DNA from: Tubiluchus corallicola
Lineage: Eukaryota; Priapulida; Priapulimorpha; Priapulimorphida; Tubiluchidae
DNA: 60,000 nucleotides
Direction of reading: 5' to 3'
NCBI GenBank assembly: GCA_030141605.1
Contig: JAQGDQ010000230.1
Coordinates: 126,001 to 186,000 of the forward strand
Shown here one piece after another: positions 42,275 to 55,499 of the stretch (position 1 is the first letter of the stretch; each line of letters opens with the position of its first letter). Under the pieces are notes generated by a model. That model did no database searches. It saw only the letters and a program-made list of their open reading frames with translations, and was not told where the DNA came from. The position numbers and the translations under genes were made by a program.

Positions 42275-42398
42275 ATGCGTCACATGCAAAAACTCCTTTG
42301 GATTACAGAAGCCAAGATTGATTTTGTCCGAGCGTCTGACGTCGACGTGACGCATGACACAGGACACTGTCGAATCGCTGCGTGGTCGGATGACGTCA
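42275..42398 (+). promoter_or_regulatory. Cluster of CRE-like sites upstream of the granin-like gene
   Basis: A perfect palindromic CRE (TGACGTCA) at 42391-42398, TGACGTCG at 42337-42344, TGACGCAT at 42348-42355 and its reverse complement ATGCGTCA at 42275-42282 all lie within 215 bases of the start codon. CREs bind CREB/ATF proteins, and vertebrate granin genes carry a proximal CRE. Whether these sites are promoter or 5' UTR is unknown. Confidence 0.5.
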
Positions 42399-42489
42399 CA
42401 CATCGATCGCCTGCTTGCTGAGCGGGCGAGAACTGAAGCCGTTAGTACTTTTCCGACACTCGGGAGGCAAGTCTGTAGAACACAAAGTC

Positions 42490-43314
42490 ATGGAGAAGTT
42501 ATTCACAGGCATTTTTATGGCCACGTTGGCGGCCATATGTTACAGTTACCCCTACCCGATGAGCTATCAAAGGTCGGAAGAGAGTTTGAAACCACGAGTC
42601 TCATTGCTGGAGTACTTGCGCGAACTGGAAAGACCTCAAAGTAGTTATGATTATCCATTAATAGAAAGTGAAGATCGACAGTGGTATCCATACGAAGAGC
42701 GACCATATACAGATGCAGGTTATACTTTCGAGGAACAGTATTTACCATATGATGAAACGCAAGACGACTACTATGATGAACTTAGTGACGACGAAATAGA
42801 ATCATTTCTTTCAACGCTGGAGAGCTTATTAAATGCCCAAAACAAAGACACCGGACCACTTTATGGATTAGATACCGGAATTGAACCGACCGAAAATGAA
42901 GAAGAGAAAGAAGACTATGAACAAGAAACAGAAGATGATGTAGATGACCCGGAGAAAGAAATAGAAAACCCGCAACCTGAGGACAATGAAGAAACCGGCG
43001 ATGAGGACATTTTGAGTAAAGAACTTGAAGAAGTTCAGTCAGGCTCATTAGACCATCCTGTAAATGAAGCAGAAGTGAAAGACGAAGAAATCCAGACGCC
43101 AAAAGAAATTCAAGAAGAAATGGACTTGAAAAGAGGCCAACCTGAAACAGTGAGCGTTGAAGGTAAATTAGGCGCACAAGTCTCAGAGGTACAATATGAC
43201 AAAAAAGAAGAAAATCAACTAGAAGAGTTGAGGCATAATCCATACGACAGTTTGGGAGAGAAGAATGTGAACGCAAAGAAGGCAAGCCATCCATTACCAC
43301 TTCAAGTACACTAA
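42490..43314 (+). CDS. Acidic granin-like or prohormone-like secreted protein, single coding exon
   Basis: 274 residues from ATG 42490 to TAA 43312. The reading frame is open further 5' but has no earlier ATG. Residues 1-19 (MEKLFTGIFMATLAAICYS) form a plausible signal peptide, with cleavage likely before YPYP. The only Cys lies in that peptide. The mature chain is Tyr-rich at first (LIESEDRQWYPYEE, LPYDETQDDYYDE) and then strongly acidic, dominated by Glu and Asp. Pairs of basic residues occur at 214-215 (KR), 238-239 (KK) and 263-264 (KK), as in proteins cut by prohormone convertases. I recognise no family: the composition resembles granins, but the N-terminal disulfide loop of chromogranins is absent. 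An AATAAA at 43336 could end the message right after the stop; a strong donor at 43327 would instead add a 3' UTR intron. Other acidic secreted proteins, for example biomineral or matrix proteins, are possible. Confidence 0.75.
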   Translation: MEKLFTGIFMATLAAICYSYPYPMSYQRSEESLKPRVSLLEYLRELERPQSSYDYPLIESEDRQWYPYEERPYTDAGYTFEEQYLPYDETQDDYYDELSDDEIESFLSTLESLLNAQNKDTGPLYGLDTGIEPTENEEEKEDYEQETEDDVDDPEKEIENPQPEDNEETGDEDILSKELEEVQSGSLDHPVNEAEVKDEEIQTPKEIQEEMDLKRGQPETVSVEGKLGAQVSEVQYDKKEENQLEELRHNPYDSLGEKNVNAKKASHPLPLQVH

Positions 43315-43535
43315 ACAGATTTATAGGTGAGTGTAAATAAATTTTTATGGTTGATAGTGACAAGTTAATTTTATAACAGGTGCCAGCAAAATGAGAATCA
43401 TTTTTGTCTAATCTAGTTTAAGCATCTTTCTGTTATCATGTTTTTAGTGCTATTATCGTCATCATCACTCGTTATCATTGTGATTATTGCCATTATTATA
43501 GCATTACAGTTAGCCACGAAAACGGCATCGTAATC

Positions 43536-43552
43536 CGTCGTCGTCGTCGTCG

Positions 43553-43595
<43 letters not shown>
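43536..43595. repeat. (CGT)n then (CAT)n trinucleotide array
   Basis: About 20 units. Degenerate TCATCA sequence continues on both sides. Confidence 0.93.
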
Positions 43596-44477
43596 ACTCA
43601 TACTCATTATGATTCGTTGTGATTACCATTCTAATCATCATCATCGTCATAACCATCATCGTCGTTATCACTAACAACATATTTTCGTCATCTTTGTTTT
43701 CATTGCCGTTGTATCGTCACGTCGCGTCAACATTAGTTGCGTCACCATATACAATCACTGCGCTATTCGAGAGTTAGTCAGTGGAAAATCCAATCAATTT
43801 TTATGAGGCTTTTAAGTAAATTACGTTGTATTTATGCCAGTCATAAAAGTACACTTGCATATAAGTGGGCTAACTGCTAAACATTTACAACACCCGCGAT
43901 AACAGGAAAGTTCTTCGCAGACTGACACGTACGCAATTAACGTACGTGTATGTACGGTGTAATAGAGCAGTTTGCGTGGGAGCGTAAGCTATCTGGCATA
44001 CTACCCTGATGAAGTATTGCTGAAGCCAAGTGAGAGGCAAAACTAGTTATTTACAATGGAAAGGTCGCAAAGCGAGTAAATAATTTGCACCGCGAATCAA
44101 TGCTAGGTGAGAGATAATGGCAGCGGCAACATAGGGAAATGTGAACGATAAATATTTAATAAAGTAAAGAGCTGTCCATTTTCCCAAGCAGTTTGGCTGC
44201 GAACATACGGCCTAGGCACAATATAAAAAAAGTATGGAGCACCGAAGTACCTAGTTGGAAATGAAGAAACATTTCATTCCTTTGACATAGTATGTCGTTC
44301 TCGGGGCTTCCTACTGTTACTCTTACTCTATGTCTTTCCTAGAATCTCAAGTGGAAGGCATGGAATGAGAATAGACAGCTACCACATGTGCCGAGGGATT
44401 TGACACTTTTGTTTCTTTAGTACCGTGATGAATAATATATTGCTAAAAAGATTAAACGTAATAAAAGTTAGAGGAAG

Positions 44478-44648
44478 AACAAAGAAAGAAAGAAAGAAAG
44501 AAAGAAAAAAGAATTGGCAAAAGGCCAAAAACACAAAGTGAGAGAGAGCGGGGGTGAGAGAGAGAAAGACAAAGAGAAAAATACGGAGCGAGAGAGCAAG
44601 AGGGAGAGAGAAAGAGAGAGAAAGAAAGAGAGAGAGAGAGAGAGAGCG
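44478..44648. repeat. GA/GAAA-rich low complexity
   Basis: Imperfect purine-rich array. Confidence 0.93.
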
Positions 44649-45631
44649 ACAGAGAAACTGAATGACGAATAAAAAATATTAACTTCTTACTGGAGGAAAA
44701 GGGAGAAGCGGACAAAAAGGCATTTCTACTTGTAATAGTGACGACGATCGTAGTGTCGTTGGTGTAGACCAACATAGAAATGAAAAAGCAGGCGATGACA
44801 ACGATGACGATGATGATAGTGGTGATTTCGCACATTCAATAATTGCTACTTGACTCGTTTACCTTCTATAAAAATGAGCACAAACCAGTACGATTCGATA
44901 GCAAAACGCTGGCCCAAATAAGATCTTATGTATAACAATATTCGTGAGCGTGGAATTGATTATTAGATTTATCCGATTCCTTTTGGTAATTTCCCTAAAG
45001 ACTTGACCTTTTTCTTTTGATCTACAAACCCAGTATAGGACAAAATATCGGATGTAAATAGTAGAATTGTTAATGTGATTTGGTAGTAAGAGCTACTAAG
45101 TATTTTTGTTACACATTTTGGTCAACACAAAAATTCGAAAAATTTTTAAATTAGCTACTAAGACAATCAAACTGTAACCTTATAAAACATTTTGTACTTG
45201 GGTAAACGGAAGGTTGCTTTATCGTGACTCGTGAGTACTTTGTGCGTTTATGTAGACAGTTAAAAGTTACGTACAATAAAATTTTAAAGTTTTTTCATAT
45301 TTTATTTGATAACTACAAGTGGCGATCTAGGTTTTTTATGTCACAATACGGATCTAGAACGAAACGCATAACTTGTCCTGGCAATAGCGTCGTTTGTTAT
45401 TAATGCATTTTGCGTTTTGTTAACCAAGCATAATCAACTGAAATTAACATCGTACATGTAAAATGTATTCGCTGCCTTTTTAAATTTTAATCAACTGTAT
45501 GTAGATATATATATATATATAATATTCAATGTAAGTGTTTCTTACTTTTAACTTTTTGTACAATTTTCATAAATGTTCGTAACTTTGTTGTCGTGTGTAT
45601 TGCATAAGTATTTTCGGTGTTGAATTAAGTT

Positions 45632-45909
<278 letters not shown>

Positions 45910-47334
45910 AGAGACGTTGCTGTTTATAGTTGCTTTATTAGCATTCATCTGGCTTCGACTATCGATGTTGACTGTTGTAATAATAGTAACGGTGTTTCAT
46001 ATCGAGGTCGATCGATTAACTAAGGTTAATATTTCACATACCCAATAGGTCTGCACACAGTGGTGCAAATAATTAATGAGACTTGCTCTTTCGTGGCCTA
46101 TGTACTTGTATAATATGTACTAAGTATATTGGCGTTAGAGATCTTCTTCTGGTTATGCCTCTCCATTACAGATATTATATCAGTCACAAAGAACTGACTA
46201 GTTTTGACAATAGAATGCAAAATAGTCATAAAATTCTCAAAGCTTCTATTAATTACGTAACATATCTTGCAGTGGTAATAAATTTTTCATTATTTTTACT
46301 CTTAAACAACCACTTTACCAACGTTATAGAAGCCAGAATAGAAAACGTGCAAGTAAGTTTCTTTATTTTTGTCTATTTATTTTTCACTTTCACGATTTAA
46401 ATAGCTATAATAACAATGATGAGCTTATCAACTGAACAACACAAAAACGCCGGTGCAGTTTTGTTAGCGTTAACGCATTTATGATTGATAAAAAACAACG
46501 ACAGTCATTTGCACCTGGCTCTTTATTAAACACATTTCGCCTCTTTTACAACGTCATTAGAAGTAACATGAGCGTCTTCAAGATGGCGCCGTCACAAACT
46601 CGAGGGAGTTGCGTCTGCAAATGAGATTTGCACGGTAATGATATTATTTATATTTCATATACTAAGCTGAATCACATAAGCGGCGCATACGAATAATTGG
46701 TAACATTTTGCAAGAATAATTCGGCAACAATGACCTTGAATTTCCCGTAACAATGAAATATTCAATGTCAATGAGGCTAAAAATGACCTCTTATGTGCAA
46801 ATAGAGACTTGACGTTCCTGAAATGTTTCAGTCAGTTTTTTATGATAAATTGCACAGTTTGTAACTTGCTCATCGAGACACGCAGTTTCTAGTGTCTAGG
46901 CTAGTTTGATTTTCATGCAAATCTTTCAAGAAGCTGCCATGTTTTTGAAACAAATAGCCCACCTTTATTACGTCTAGCTCCACTCCGGGATTTGGGATTT
47001 AGAAGTCTTCGTGAAAGCAAATCACTTTTTCGCTCGACTTTATTTGCAGCGGATATTATTACGACGGAAATTACCAATCTTGATTTTGTTTGACAAATAA
47101 CCTAGGCTGTAACAATGTTAGCTTACCTCTTCAGCTAAGGGTCAGTTTCTTGAGCAAAATGAAGGATAAAGTATTAAAATCGTATAAAACGTATCAAAAT
47201 GCAAAATGAATGCGGGGTAAGATAAGATCCTGATTAATTTTGATCAAAAAATTAGAAGAACAAGTTACAGCATTATTTTCAACAGCACCGCGCGACAGAA
47301 AATAAGTTGTGGTAGTTAAAGACATACGTTGGCA

Positions 47335-47400
47335 CTGACTGACTGACTTACTTACTGGCTAACTGACTGGCTGATTGACTGACTGACTGAGTGACTGACT
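47335..47400. repeat. Degenerate (GACT)n array
   Basis: Interrupted tetranucleotide repeats. Confidence 0.85.
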
Positions 47401-47936
47401 TCCTAAGTGCCAAGGTGAATGAAAAATTTAATAATTTACCAAGTCCTTTCGCTTTTCTGTTACCGAGATTTTGCGCTGATGAACGCACCAACTCGTACAA
47501 GACATACAGATCACGAGCTGAATTTTTCTTTCGTCTCGAAATTTCTCTTTTCAAAATGTCTAATCTGTTTGCGATGTTGAAATCAGCTGCCCTCTACACA
47601 TGTTCAAAGACGATTTCATTTCCGATTTCTACTGAATTATAAATGTGAAGATAAGATCTGACAAAGAAATTACGAAATAGCTAAAGCTCCAACAATGCTA
47701 CATCATCTGTTTAATGGGGGCTGACTAATAGAAATGTTGAACTCTGCGATGTTGTGCATCTAACACTGTCAGTTGGATTTTAAAATTCGGGGTAATTATT
47801 TCTGCTCAGATTTCTGTATCTGAAGGACAATAGTGACAGGTTTCCTAGATTGTACTTGTAGTGCTATTTTGATCGAAGAAGCTTTGCTTCCGGTTTTTAT
47901 CATCATTAACATCATCGTGATCACCACCCCCACAAC

Positions 47937-48035
<99 letters not shown>
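47937..48035. repeat. (CAT)n trinucleotide array
   Basis: About 33 units; reads as poly-Met or poly-Ile by frame. Confidence 0.97.
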
Positions 48036-48482
48036 TATTACTATTTTAATTGGCAAATCTGCATATTAATTAACAAGGCCAGGCTCCTTTTGTGCGTGCT
48101 CCCTACAAAGCGGGTCTCATGTTATGCACCTATGATTACAGGGCTTCATCATAATTATATATAGGTGGTGGCCAATAATAGTAACGAACATTTATATCGA
48201 TTCGAACATGTGTTAGCAATTTCGTTGAAGCACGACGATTTGAAGCCAGAGACCTTTTAGCAGAAGTGGGCAAATAATTGACTTCTCGCTTTCCATTATG
48301 ACAATTACAGAGAAATCATGCTGACTAGTATTAATATAAGATCCAGTTGAAGCTGACAAGAATGCGTGGGCGTTAGCTTGCAGTTCAAGACTGGAGAAAC
48401 TGAAATCAGATCTTCTTATATGTGGTCTTATTTGTTAAGGTTGGTGGTCTGTTTTTCAAGGTTTTGAAAAATTAAAATTTCT

Positions 48483-48545
48483 CTGTAGCGAAGTGGCTTG
48501 CATAGTTATGCGAAATACAAAAGTTGTAAGTTCAAGTCCAGACGA
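48483..48545 (+). mobile_element. Possible tRNA-derived repeat head
   Basis: GTAGCGAAGTGGCTTGCA resembles an A box and AGTTCAAGTCC at 48529-48539 a B box. No closed acceptor stem. Weak. Confidence 0.35.
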
Positions 48546-51500
48546 GTTTTCAACTTGTTTCTACTTTATTCCGCTCACATGCTACAGTTATAATTACACG
48601 TGGATCGCTTATTTTATTCTCATACATCTATAAATTATCATTATGCATGCAGTCTCTAGTGATTTAACAGCTGCGAAGCGCCACTGTAATAATAAACGGA
48701 TTACACTTATTATCTCCTATGTTATGTTAATTACCAAATATGTTCAGTCAGGGTGAAAACAGCTGATCTTAACAAGGCACATTATACTAATGGTCAAATG
48801 GCGTGTGCATAACGTTGTGCAACATTATGTAGAAAATCAACCGTTGCTCGTGGCCTAGATTGATTTCATGGAATATTACGTTATTAGTACATTTTTGTAG
48901 GAAGCTGCACAAGACAAACTGCGGAAACTCTATTCGAAATAACGAGAAATGATATTTGGTCACTAATCAGGAAGTTATAATCTGTCCAGAACTGGTGACC
49001 CAGAATGATCACAAATTTTGCAGCTTTTATAGCAATTAATTTACTGCTGTTGGCTTGTTTACTCTTTATACAATTGTTTATTACTCTGGATAGCCACAGA
49101 TCCAAATACTGGCTGACAACCAGTTGCTGACTGACTGACTGACTGACTTCACGAAAACCAGCGTGACTAATCTGCTATATCCTTTTACTGTCTCTTATCG
49201 AAATGACTTACTCATATGATTGTTTAGAACTTTAGATAGATCCAAATACTGGTTGCCAGCAATTGCTTAACCGTGTTCGAGTTCAAACCATTAGTTGTTA
49301 GTGAGGCACCCCCTTTCTGGATTATTTTTATAATTCATGGATTACATAATGTGTTTGCTACTACATGGTTTTTTCGTTGTGACACTAAATTGTATAGTTT
49401 TTTTTGTTGCTATCGTAACCTGTATCAGTGACCATCGACGGTATAATTTCGTTCTATTGGTATAAGCATATAATGGATCGTCAAATATATGGCTACAATG
49501 CGGCTCATGTGTAGCGATCAATATTCGTGTTCACTTTATTGTAGAATAATACGGACAGGCGACACAAAGTGCTTAACAGAATCTGCACGCGCGCACCACA
49601 CTGTAAGGGACGGTCCGGGAATTTTAATAAGGAATTGGGGGCTGCAAACATATCAGATGACGAAAATGTTGGCGACTGTTTCCAAAGATAATAGCACTTG
49701 TGAACAACAAAGAAGTAGGATCAACCACCAGCATGTTCTTCTGATATCTTAGATTTAGTATATTCGTCGAATGTCTTAGTTTTTTGCAATATCGTATCTT
49801 TGCTTTTCTGGCTTGGCACAAGCACGTCTGCAGAAAGAATTTAAGGGAATTCTGCAAAAAACGCTTTTGCTTTATCAACGGTTACAAAAAGCTGTTACTT
49901 CTCTTTTTGTGTGCATTCATATAAAGCCTTTAAAAGAAGTTTTGTTTTTTTAGGTGTGTACAGGAAGAGTGCAAGAAAAACCGGAATCCGAAACCAAGAC
50001 AATTTGGGAACATCAATGAAAATTCAGTACTGAGAGCATATTGAAGTTTTTTACGTGTAGGCTATGTTATGTCAAATCAGTTGGTATTACGACAAATATA
50101 AACAACACTTAGTAGCTGCAATCTTAAAATGAACAGCCCTTGTAACTTTTAGTTAATAAGTTTTTATAGGGTAGTATGAATATAGTAACGAAAAAACAGA
50201 AATTTGTCATTAGAGATTGTAAAGAACTCACCAAAGATCGCATGTCCCACTAAAAACTTTTTACTTTATGTGTAATGGCTCTTTGTCTTGGAATTTACTA
50301 TAAGTTCGCATAGCTGTGGTTCATTATGAGCGTGTAAAAGTTGAGTTCGCGTAAAATATTTTTGTTATAATTTCGAATATAAGTCGAAAAAAACAATCTT
50401 TATGTACACAAAGAGCTTCTAAACTTTTAGCAATAGCAATGGAAAAACTAGAATGACCACTAGTAATACGTATAACTAACAAAATATTTGTAAATAATGC
50501 CCAAAAACATTTGCTTATTAAAGTTTATATTTTTTCTTTTCATGAAACTCGTGATTGTGTAAATACAGATTTTTCAATTATTATACCACATATGTCTAGC
50601 CTTCTGAAAGACTTAAACAAAAATGGGTATCTCTTATCTTATAACTCGAATACATCAAACTTCGAATACTTCCACCGTTAATTTTTTAAGCGCCATCTAA
50701 TTATGACTTCGAAATAGCACTAAGTAAAATATATTATTGTGTAAAATCCGAGGCATATATGTTTTCGATATGTTTTATTAATTTGCCCTGAAAGAGTTGA
50801 CAATTTAGTAAGTTATATATGTGACGTAACTTCTACTTTTTCCGATAGGCAATACTTTATTGGTCAACTAAACTCATTAAATTTTTAATTTTCTCGCGCC
50901 GTGTCACCAATATAAAACTTTATGTTTGCGAATTGCATAACACTTAATCTAGTCACTCGCAGTGTGAATGGTTAATTAATCAAATGTCTGACACGCTGAG
51001 ATAAATTTTACTATCAATCTGTGTGAAACATTTTACCGTTATTTCTTGCAGACCATTTTGTTATATTGCACAATTTACGCATGTAATAGCCTCATTAAAA
51101 CGACCATCAACCAAATCAGCTAATGAAAGAACTTACTAACAACTTGCTCCCTGTAGCAGAGCAATTCGACGAATTTATAATGCAGCGTGGGTATTTGAAA
51201 ATTGCATTATGAATATTTTATCTACGGTGAACCCCACGAGAGGTAATCACGAAAGCTGTAAACCCCAATAATCTTCACGTTGCAAATTTGAGAGCAATCA
51301 TTGACAAAAATGAACATTCGACAAATCTTTACAAACTGAAAGGATTTGCAATAGTAAATGGCCTCAAAAACAAAAAATGGAAAAAAATGAAAAAATGAAA
51401 AATATTTAAAAGTGGCAGGAAAACGAAAAATGAATTGATTAGTACGGTTGACTCAAGTGGCGCTGCCTTCGCATTTACAATATTATAACGTAGTGATTTT

Positions 51501-53714
51501 TTAGGGTTCATTTTAAAGCTACACGATCATTTCTATTTAAAAAAACTGTTAAAAAATTAATCGATTTGAGAACAATTGGCAATTGTAGTATAGAATTGTA
51601 GCAGTTGCGATAGTTCAAAATCTGCGATTATTGATAAAGCCGATTTGCTGCAGCTAAAAAAACATTGGCCTCTAATGTGTTGTAATTTCATAAGAAGCAT
51701 TAAAATAACACGTATACGTAAGTTTGTGACATGTTTGTAAGACGAAATCTCAATTAAAATGTATATTCAGTTAAACAGGTCACTTATCATTTCAGAGCAA
51801 TTTTATATAACTATTATGTAGTAAGAGATAATACATGTCTTATTAGTAATAATATTGGGAGCATTTGCACACGAGATTCATTGTGGATTTATGGTTGCGC
51901 TTAATGTAGCTTCTCTCACTAAAGGATTTTTTTACCCTTATGGATTGTGTTGTAATATTGAAAGTCTAATTTCAGGTTTGTTATACGCAAGAAATTGTAA
52001 CTTCAAAACATATACCTTTTTCACATGGCGAAGTAAATCGTTTTGAATTTAATTTTCAGTGTGCAGGTTATATTAAAATACAACGCTGTTGTCTTGCAAT
52101 AGTGCAAGCTTAAGTTTGCTATGATAATGTCACTTTACAATGATAGTTTGCCAGTAGGCACAGTACGTTCATTAGATAATTATAATTTGTGGCTTAATTA
52201 CTTGTAAACTGCTTACTTACTTCTTACTTCTACTTCACCAAACAGTAGTTTACTTAACTGAATACTTTAAATAATACTAAAATAATATGTATAGGCTTAT
52301 AATAGTAGTAGAGCTAGTATTAGTGGTAACTTTATTAATCTATTTAAGCCCAGTCTGTTATAACTATGTGACTCTGTGACAATCGTGCTCGTTTTGTTAA
52401 ACTCCTTTCACAAATTAAGTGAATGATTTGAAATATGACGTTAAGATAATTAATATTTTCAATGTGTTTGGATGAGTATGGTTGTAACTGTTGGCATATA
52501 AAACGTGCTGCACAAGGATATGAACGAGCGAAATATTTAATTAACATGTTCTAAGAGATGTTAAACTTAGTGGCATGTTCACACTTGTAATGCAGAATAA
52601 AATGCCGTTAAATTCTAATCTAAGTCAAATTAGCAGAATAATAGCTTCAGTATGTTTACGTATTAATGTATTTCGTGTGAACATTTCGTTAACTGAGACA
52701 AATTATTTAATGTTATATTGAAATCTTGATGCTATGGTTAAATCTAAATACATGCTGCAGTTAATTAATTTTTTAATTACATTATCAGCTGCAGCTAAAA
52801 GTGCGAAATGTAAGTGCTCATCCTGGTAATAGTGATGATATACCGTGGAATGTAATTAAAACAAATTACGTAAGTAACTTCCCAACATTCCACTTTCACA
52901 TTTATTTTTGCTGACAGTACACGTTAACATCGCCAGTTTTCTGAATTTGTTCTAAATTGCATTCCTAATTTGAATTTATAAGTGGTGGGATTTCTACTCC
53001 CATAGAAAACGAAAATGTAATATGTATTATCATGAGAGGCAGAAACGGATGGATGGCGTTATTTTTTGAAAATAAATAAATTGACCTGGTTAAAAAGATT
53101 CATGTTATCTCCAGCGAATGTAAATATTGAGCGACAAGAAAAGTTGCTGTATTATACGAAGTTGCTTTCTACTATGTAAATGTGTTCCATATCATTTCAT
53201 ATATGTATAATATAAATAAGTTTAATTTTTCTAAATAAAGTGTTTTCACAGTTTATTTGTGCCCAACGTTAGTAGCGCCTGTTTGGCGAGGGGTTGTCGT
53301 GAAAAACTTGCACTAAGAACTTTCCCGATTAAGTGTTGATGAGTATAATATGAAGTGCAAAGAGACAACATAGTGATGTGTAGTACTTACCAATAACGAG
53401 TATATTCATATTCTTGGCGGGAGAAACATTTTAGTTGTATTTAAACTCGACTTTCCAGAAGAATTTATGCAAATGCTAAAACTCGGTTTTTTCAACTGAT
53501 AATAACAACGACATTGCTTACTAAGCAGTTTTACACTGAAACATTACATTTCATTAAACATTTATCTTTAGCCTTTTTTATATTATTTTACTGGGCAAGC
53601 ACTTCAGATAAAATGAGACAATCAAGTACATATCAAAATAAACATTCGCAGGACCGAAGTGATGAAATTTGAACGATAAGACACGTACATATTTAAGACT
53701 AATAGAATAAAATA

Positions 53715-55495
53715 AGCGATGGACATAGACATACATGCACACATAGACATAGACGTTTATTTTCTCCAGTAATGAGTCACAAGTTCCATTTTACAAGAAA
53801 CTTTACTTCATTCATGGAGATGGAGGTCATCTAGTCACTCACCCCTTATAAATTAATACTGTAATAATAGAAAAAATATAACACTGGCTGCAATTTTACT
53901 TAATTACTTAAATGGAACGATCAAAATAAAGCAATAAACAAAAACAAAAATATTAAACTAACATAACAATAGTAAAATAATAAACATTCCAGCCATTAGT
54001 GACAATGTGAAAAAGATCAAAATGCGAATCATTGCATAACAACGACGGCATAAGTGAAGAAAAAAATAATAAATAAATGCAGATGACGAATAAGTATCAC
54101 AGTAAATAGTTACGAAATAAATAAGAAAATAATAATGTTCGGCTGTTTACAAAATCCTCGGCAACAAGATAATGTACGTATGATTAAATAACTGAAAAAG
54201 AAATGCAACAGCAAAGCAGAGCAGTTAATTTATGTGAATGTAGACAAACATTTGGCTAATTAGGGCTAATTAGACATAGTCCGTACACAGAGAGTAGGTT
54301 TTGGGGAATTTTCTTAAAAACTAATTTTCATAAAAACTGTGGTAAATAAAATGAAGATGAAATTAATCGCAATGTCATAGTTCGCACAAATTTCCCATAT
54401 TTAACTAATTTGCATTGAATATTATATTCACAATTTTTTTCATGTTTTTTACCAAATAATATTAATGAGTAGTAATGTAAAAAAGCAATTACTCTAATGT
54501 TGATTCCTATCTGTCTATGGTAACGATTTTTTGTAATTTTTAGTGTGGTATTTATTTGCCCAGTAGTGATAATTCTTGGTAGAGAGTTCCATAATTGAAC
54601 TTCTTTTACTTTATCACTATTACATCCGCACCTGATTTGGAATCTCTCTACAAAAAACCAGTTACTACTAGCAGCCCTGGAATAGTGAGAATGTATTTCT
54701 GTAAGTGGCGTTAAGTGATCATTAAAAATTTCAGGCAGTAAACCCCGTTTATACTTGCACATACATTTTAGTAATTATACATTATAAATATCATAAAGTT
54801 TTAGTACCGCTAGTTGTATGAATGATGGAATAGCATCAGATTTCCCGGCAAATGTTAATAGTTTAACGATTTTATTTGATTGTGTTTTTAATGGTTTCAT
54901 TAAATTCAATGTTGATAAATACAATGTTCGCCAGGCCAAAATGCAGTAACTTAAGTATGGATATGCTAGTGATTGGTATATGAGTTTTAGAGTTGCTTGA
55001 TTAACATATTTCCTTAGTTTTAAAATGATTCCCGATACGCGGCTTAACTTGTATGTGATATGTTTGATATGTGGTCCTTATACCAACTTCTTATCAATTA
55101 ATATGCCTAAATGATTTCATGTCTTCTGTTTCACCTATTTTCCTATTGTTTATTTTTACATGAAAAGTTTGGTTGGTGTTTATTTTACTGTTAATTAACA
55201 TACATTTAGTTTTTTAAAATTATTTGATAATTGGTTAGCTTTCATCCATTTGTTTACCTTATTTAGTTCACTGTTAACTGTTTATTTAGTTCGACGATAT
55301 CAGGGTGGGACATAAACAAATTTGTGTCATCTGCAAATATGTTTGTGCGAAAATTAGTAGCATCGATTAAATCATTGATGTAAAGTAAGAATAAAAGTGG
55401 TCCGAAATTAGATCCCTGGGGGACACCACACGTTCAATCTCTGTTCAATTTCTGTTTTTGAAAACTATTCTGCAGGAGTTTTAACCCTTTAGGAG
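53715..55495 (-). mobile_element. 5'-truncated non-LTR retrotransposon (Jockey/CR1-like) remnant
   Basis: On the minus strand at 55432-55381 it encodes GVPQGSNFGPLLFLLYINDL, then FADDTNLFMSHPDIVELNKQ (the FADD box holds the catalytic Asp pair) near 55340. Further on come AYPYLSYCILAWR and, at 54762-54328, a typical C-terminal region ending in LWNSLPRIITTGQ. Several frameshifts and stops break the frame. The 3' UTR ends near 53720 with AATAAACG followed by a TCTATG-type tail, normal for this class. Motifs match RT domains 4-5 and the C-terminal region. The 5' half is absent. Confidence 0.85.
54328..54762 (-). pseudogene. LINE reverse-transcriptase C-terminal region, 144 codons open
   Basis: The longest intact piece of the LINE above. 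It contains RGLLPEIFNDHL, HSHYSRAASSNWFFVERFQI and VQLWNSLPRI, the post-RT pattern of Jockey/CR1-like elements. It is part of a decayed copy, not a host gene. Confidence 0.75.
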
Positions 55496-55499
55496 TTTA

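Noticed and set aside
42415-42489. 5' extension of the granin-like frame
   Set aside because: No ATG in it; the ATG at 42490 begins a convincing signal peptide.
44008-44050. CTGATGAAG...GCTGAAG, considered as hammerhead or box C/D snoRNA
   Set aside because: The GAAA core of a hammerhead is missing and the C and D boxes are too close for a snoRNA.
46083-46400. 105-codon hydrophobic open frame
   Set aside because: No ATG at its start, AT-driven composition and no motif or splice context.
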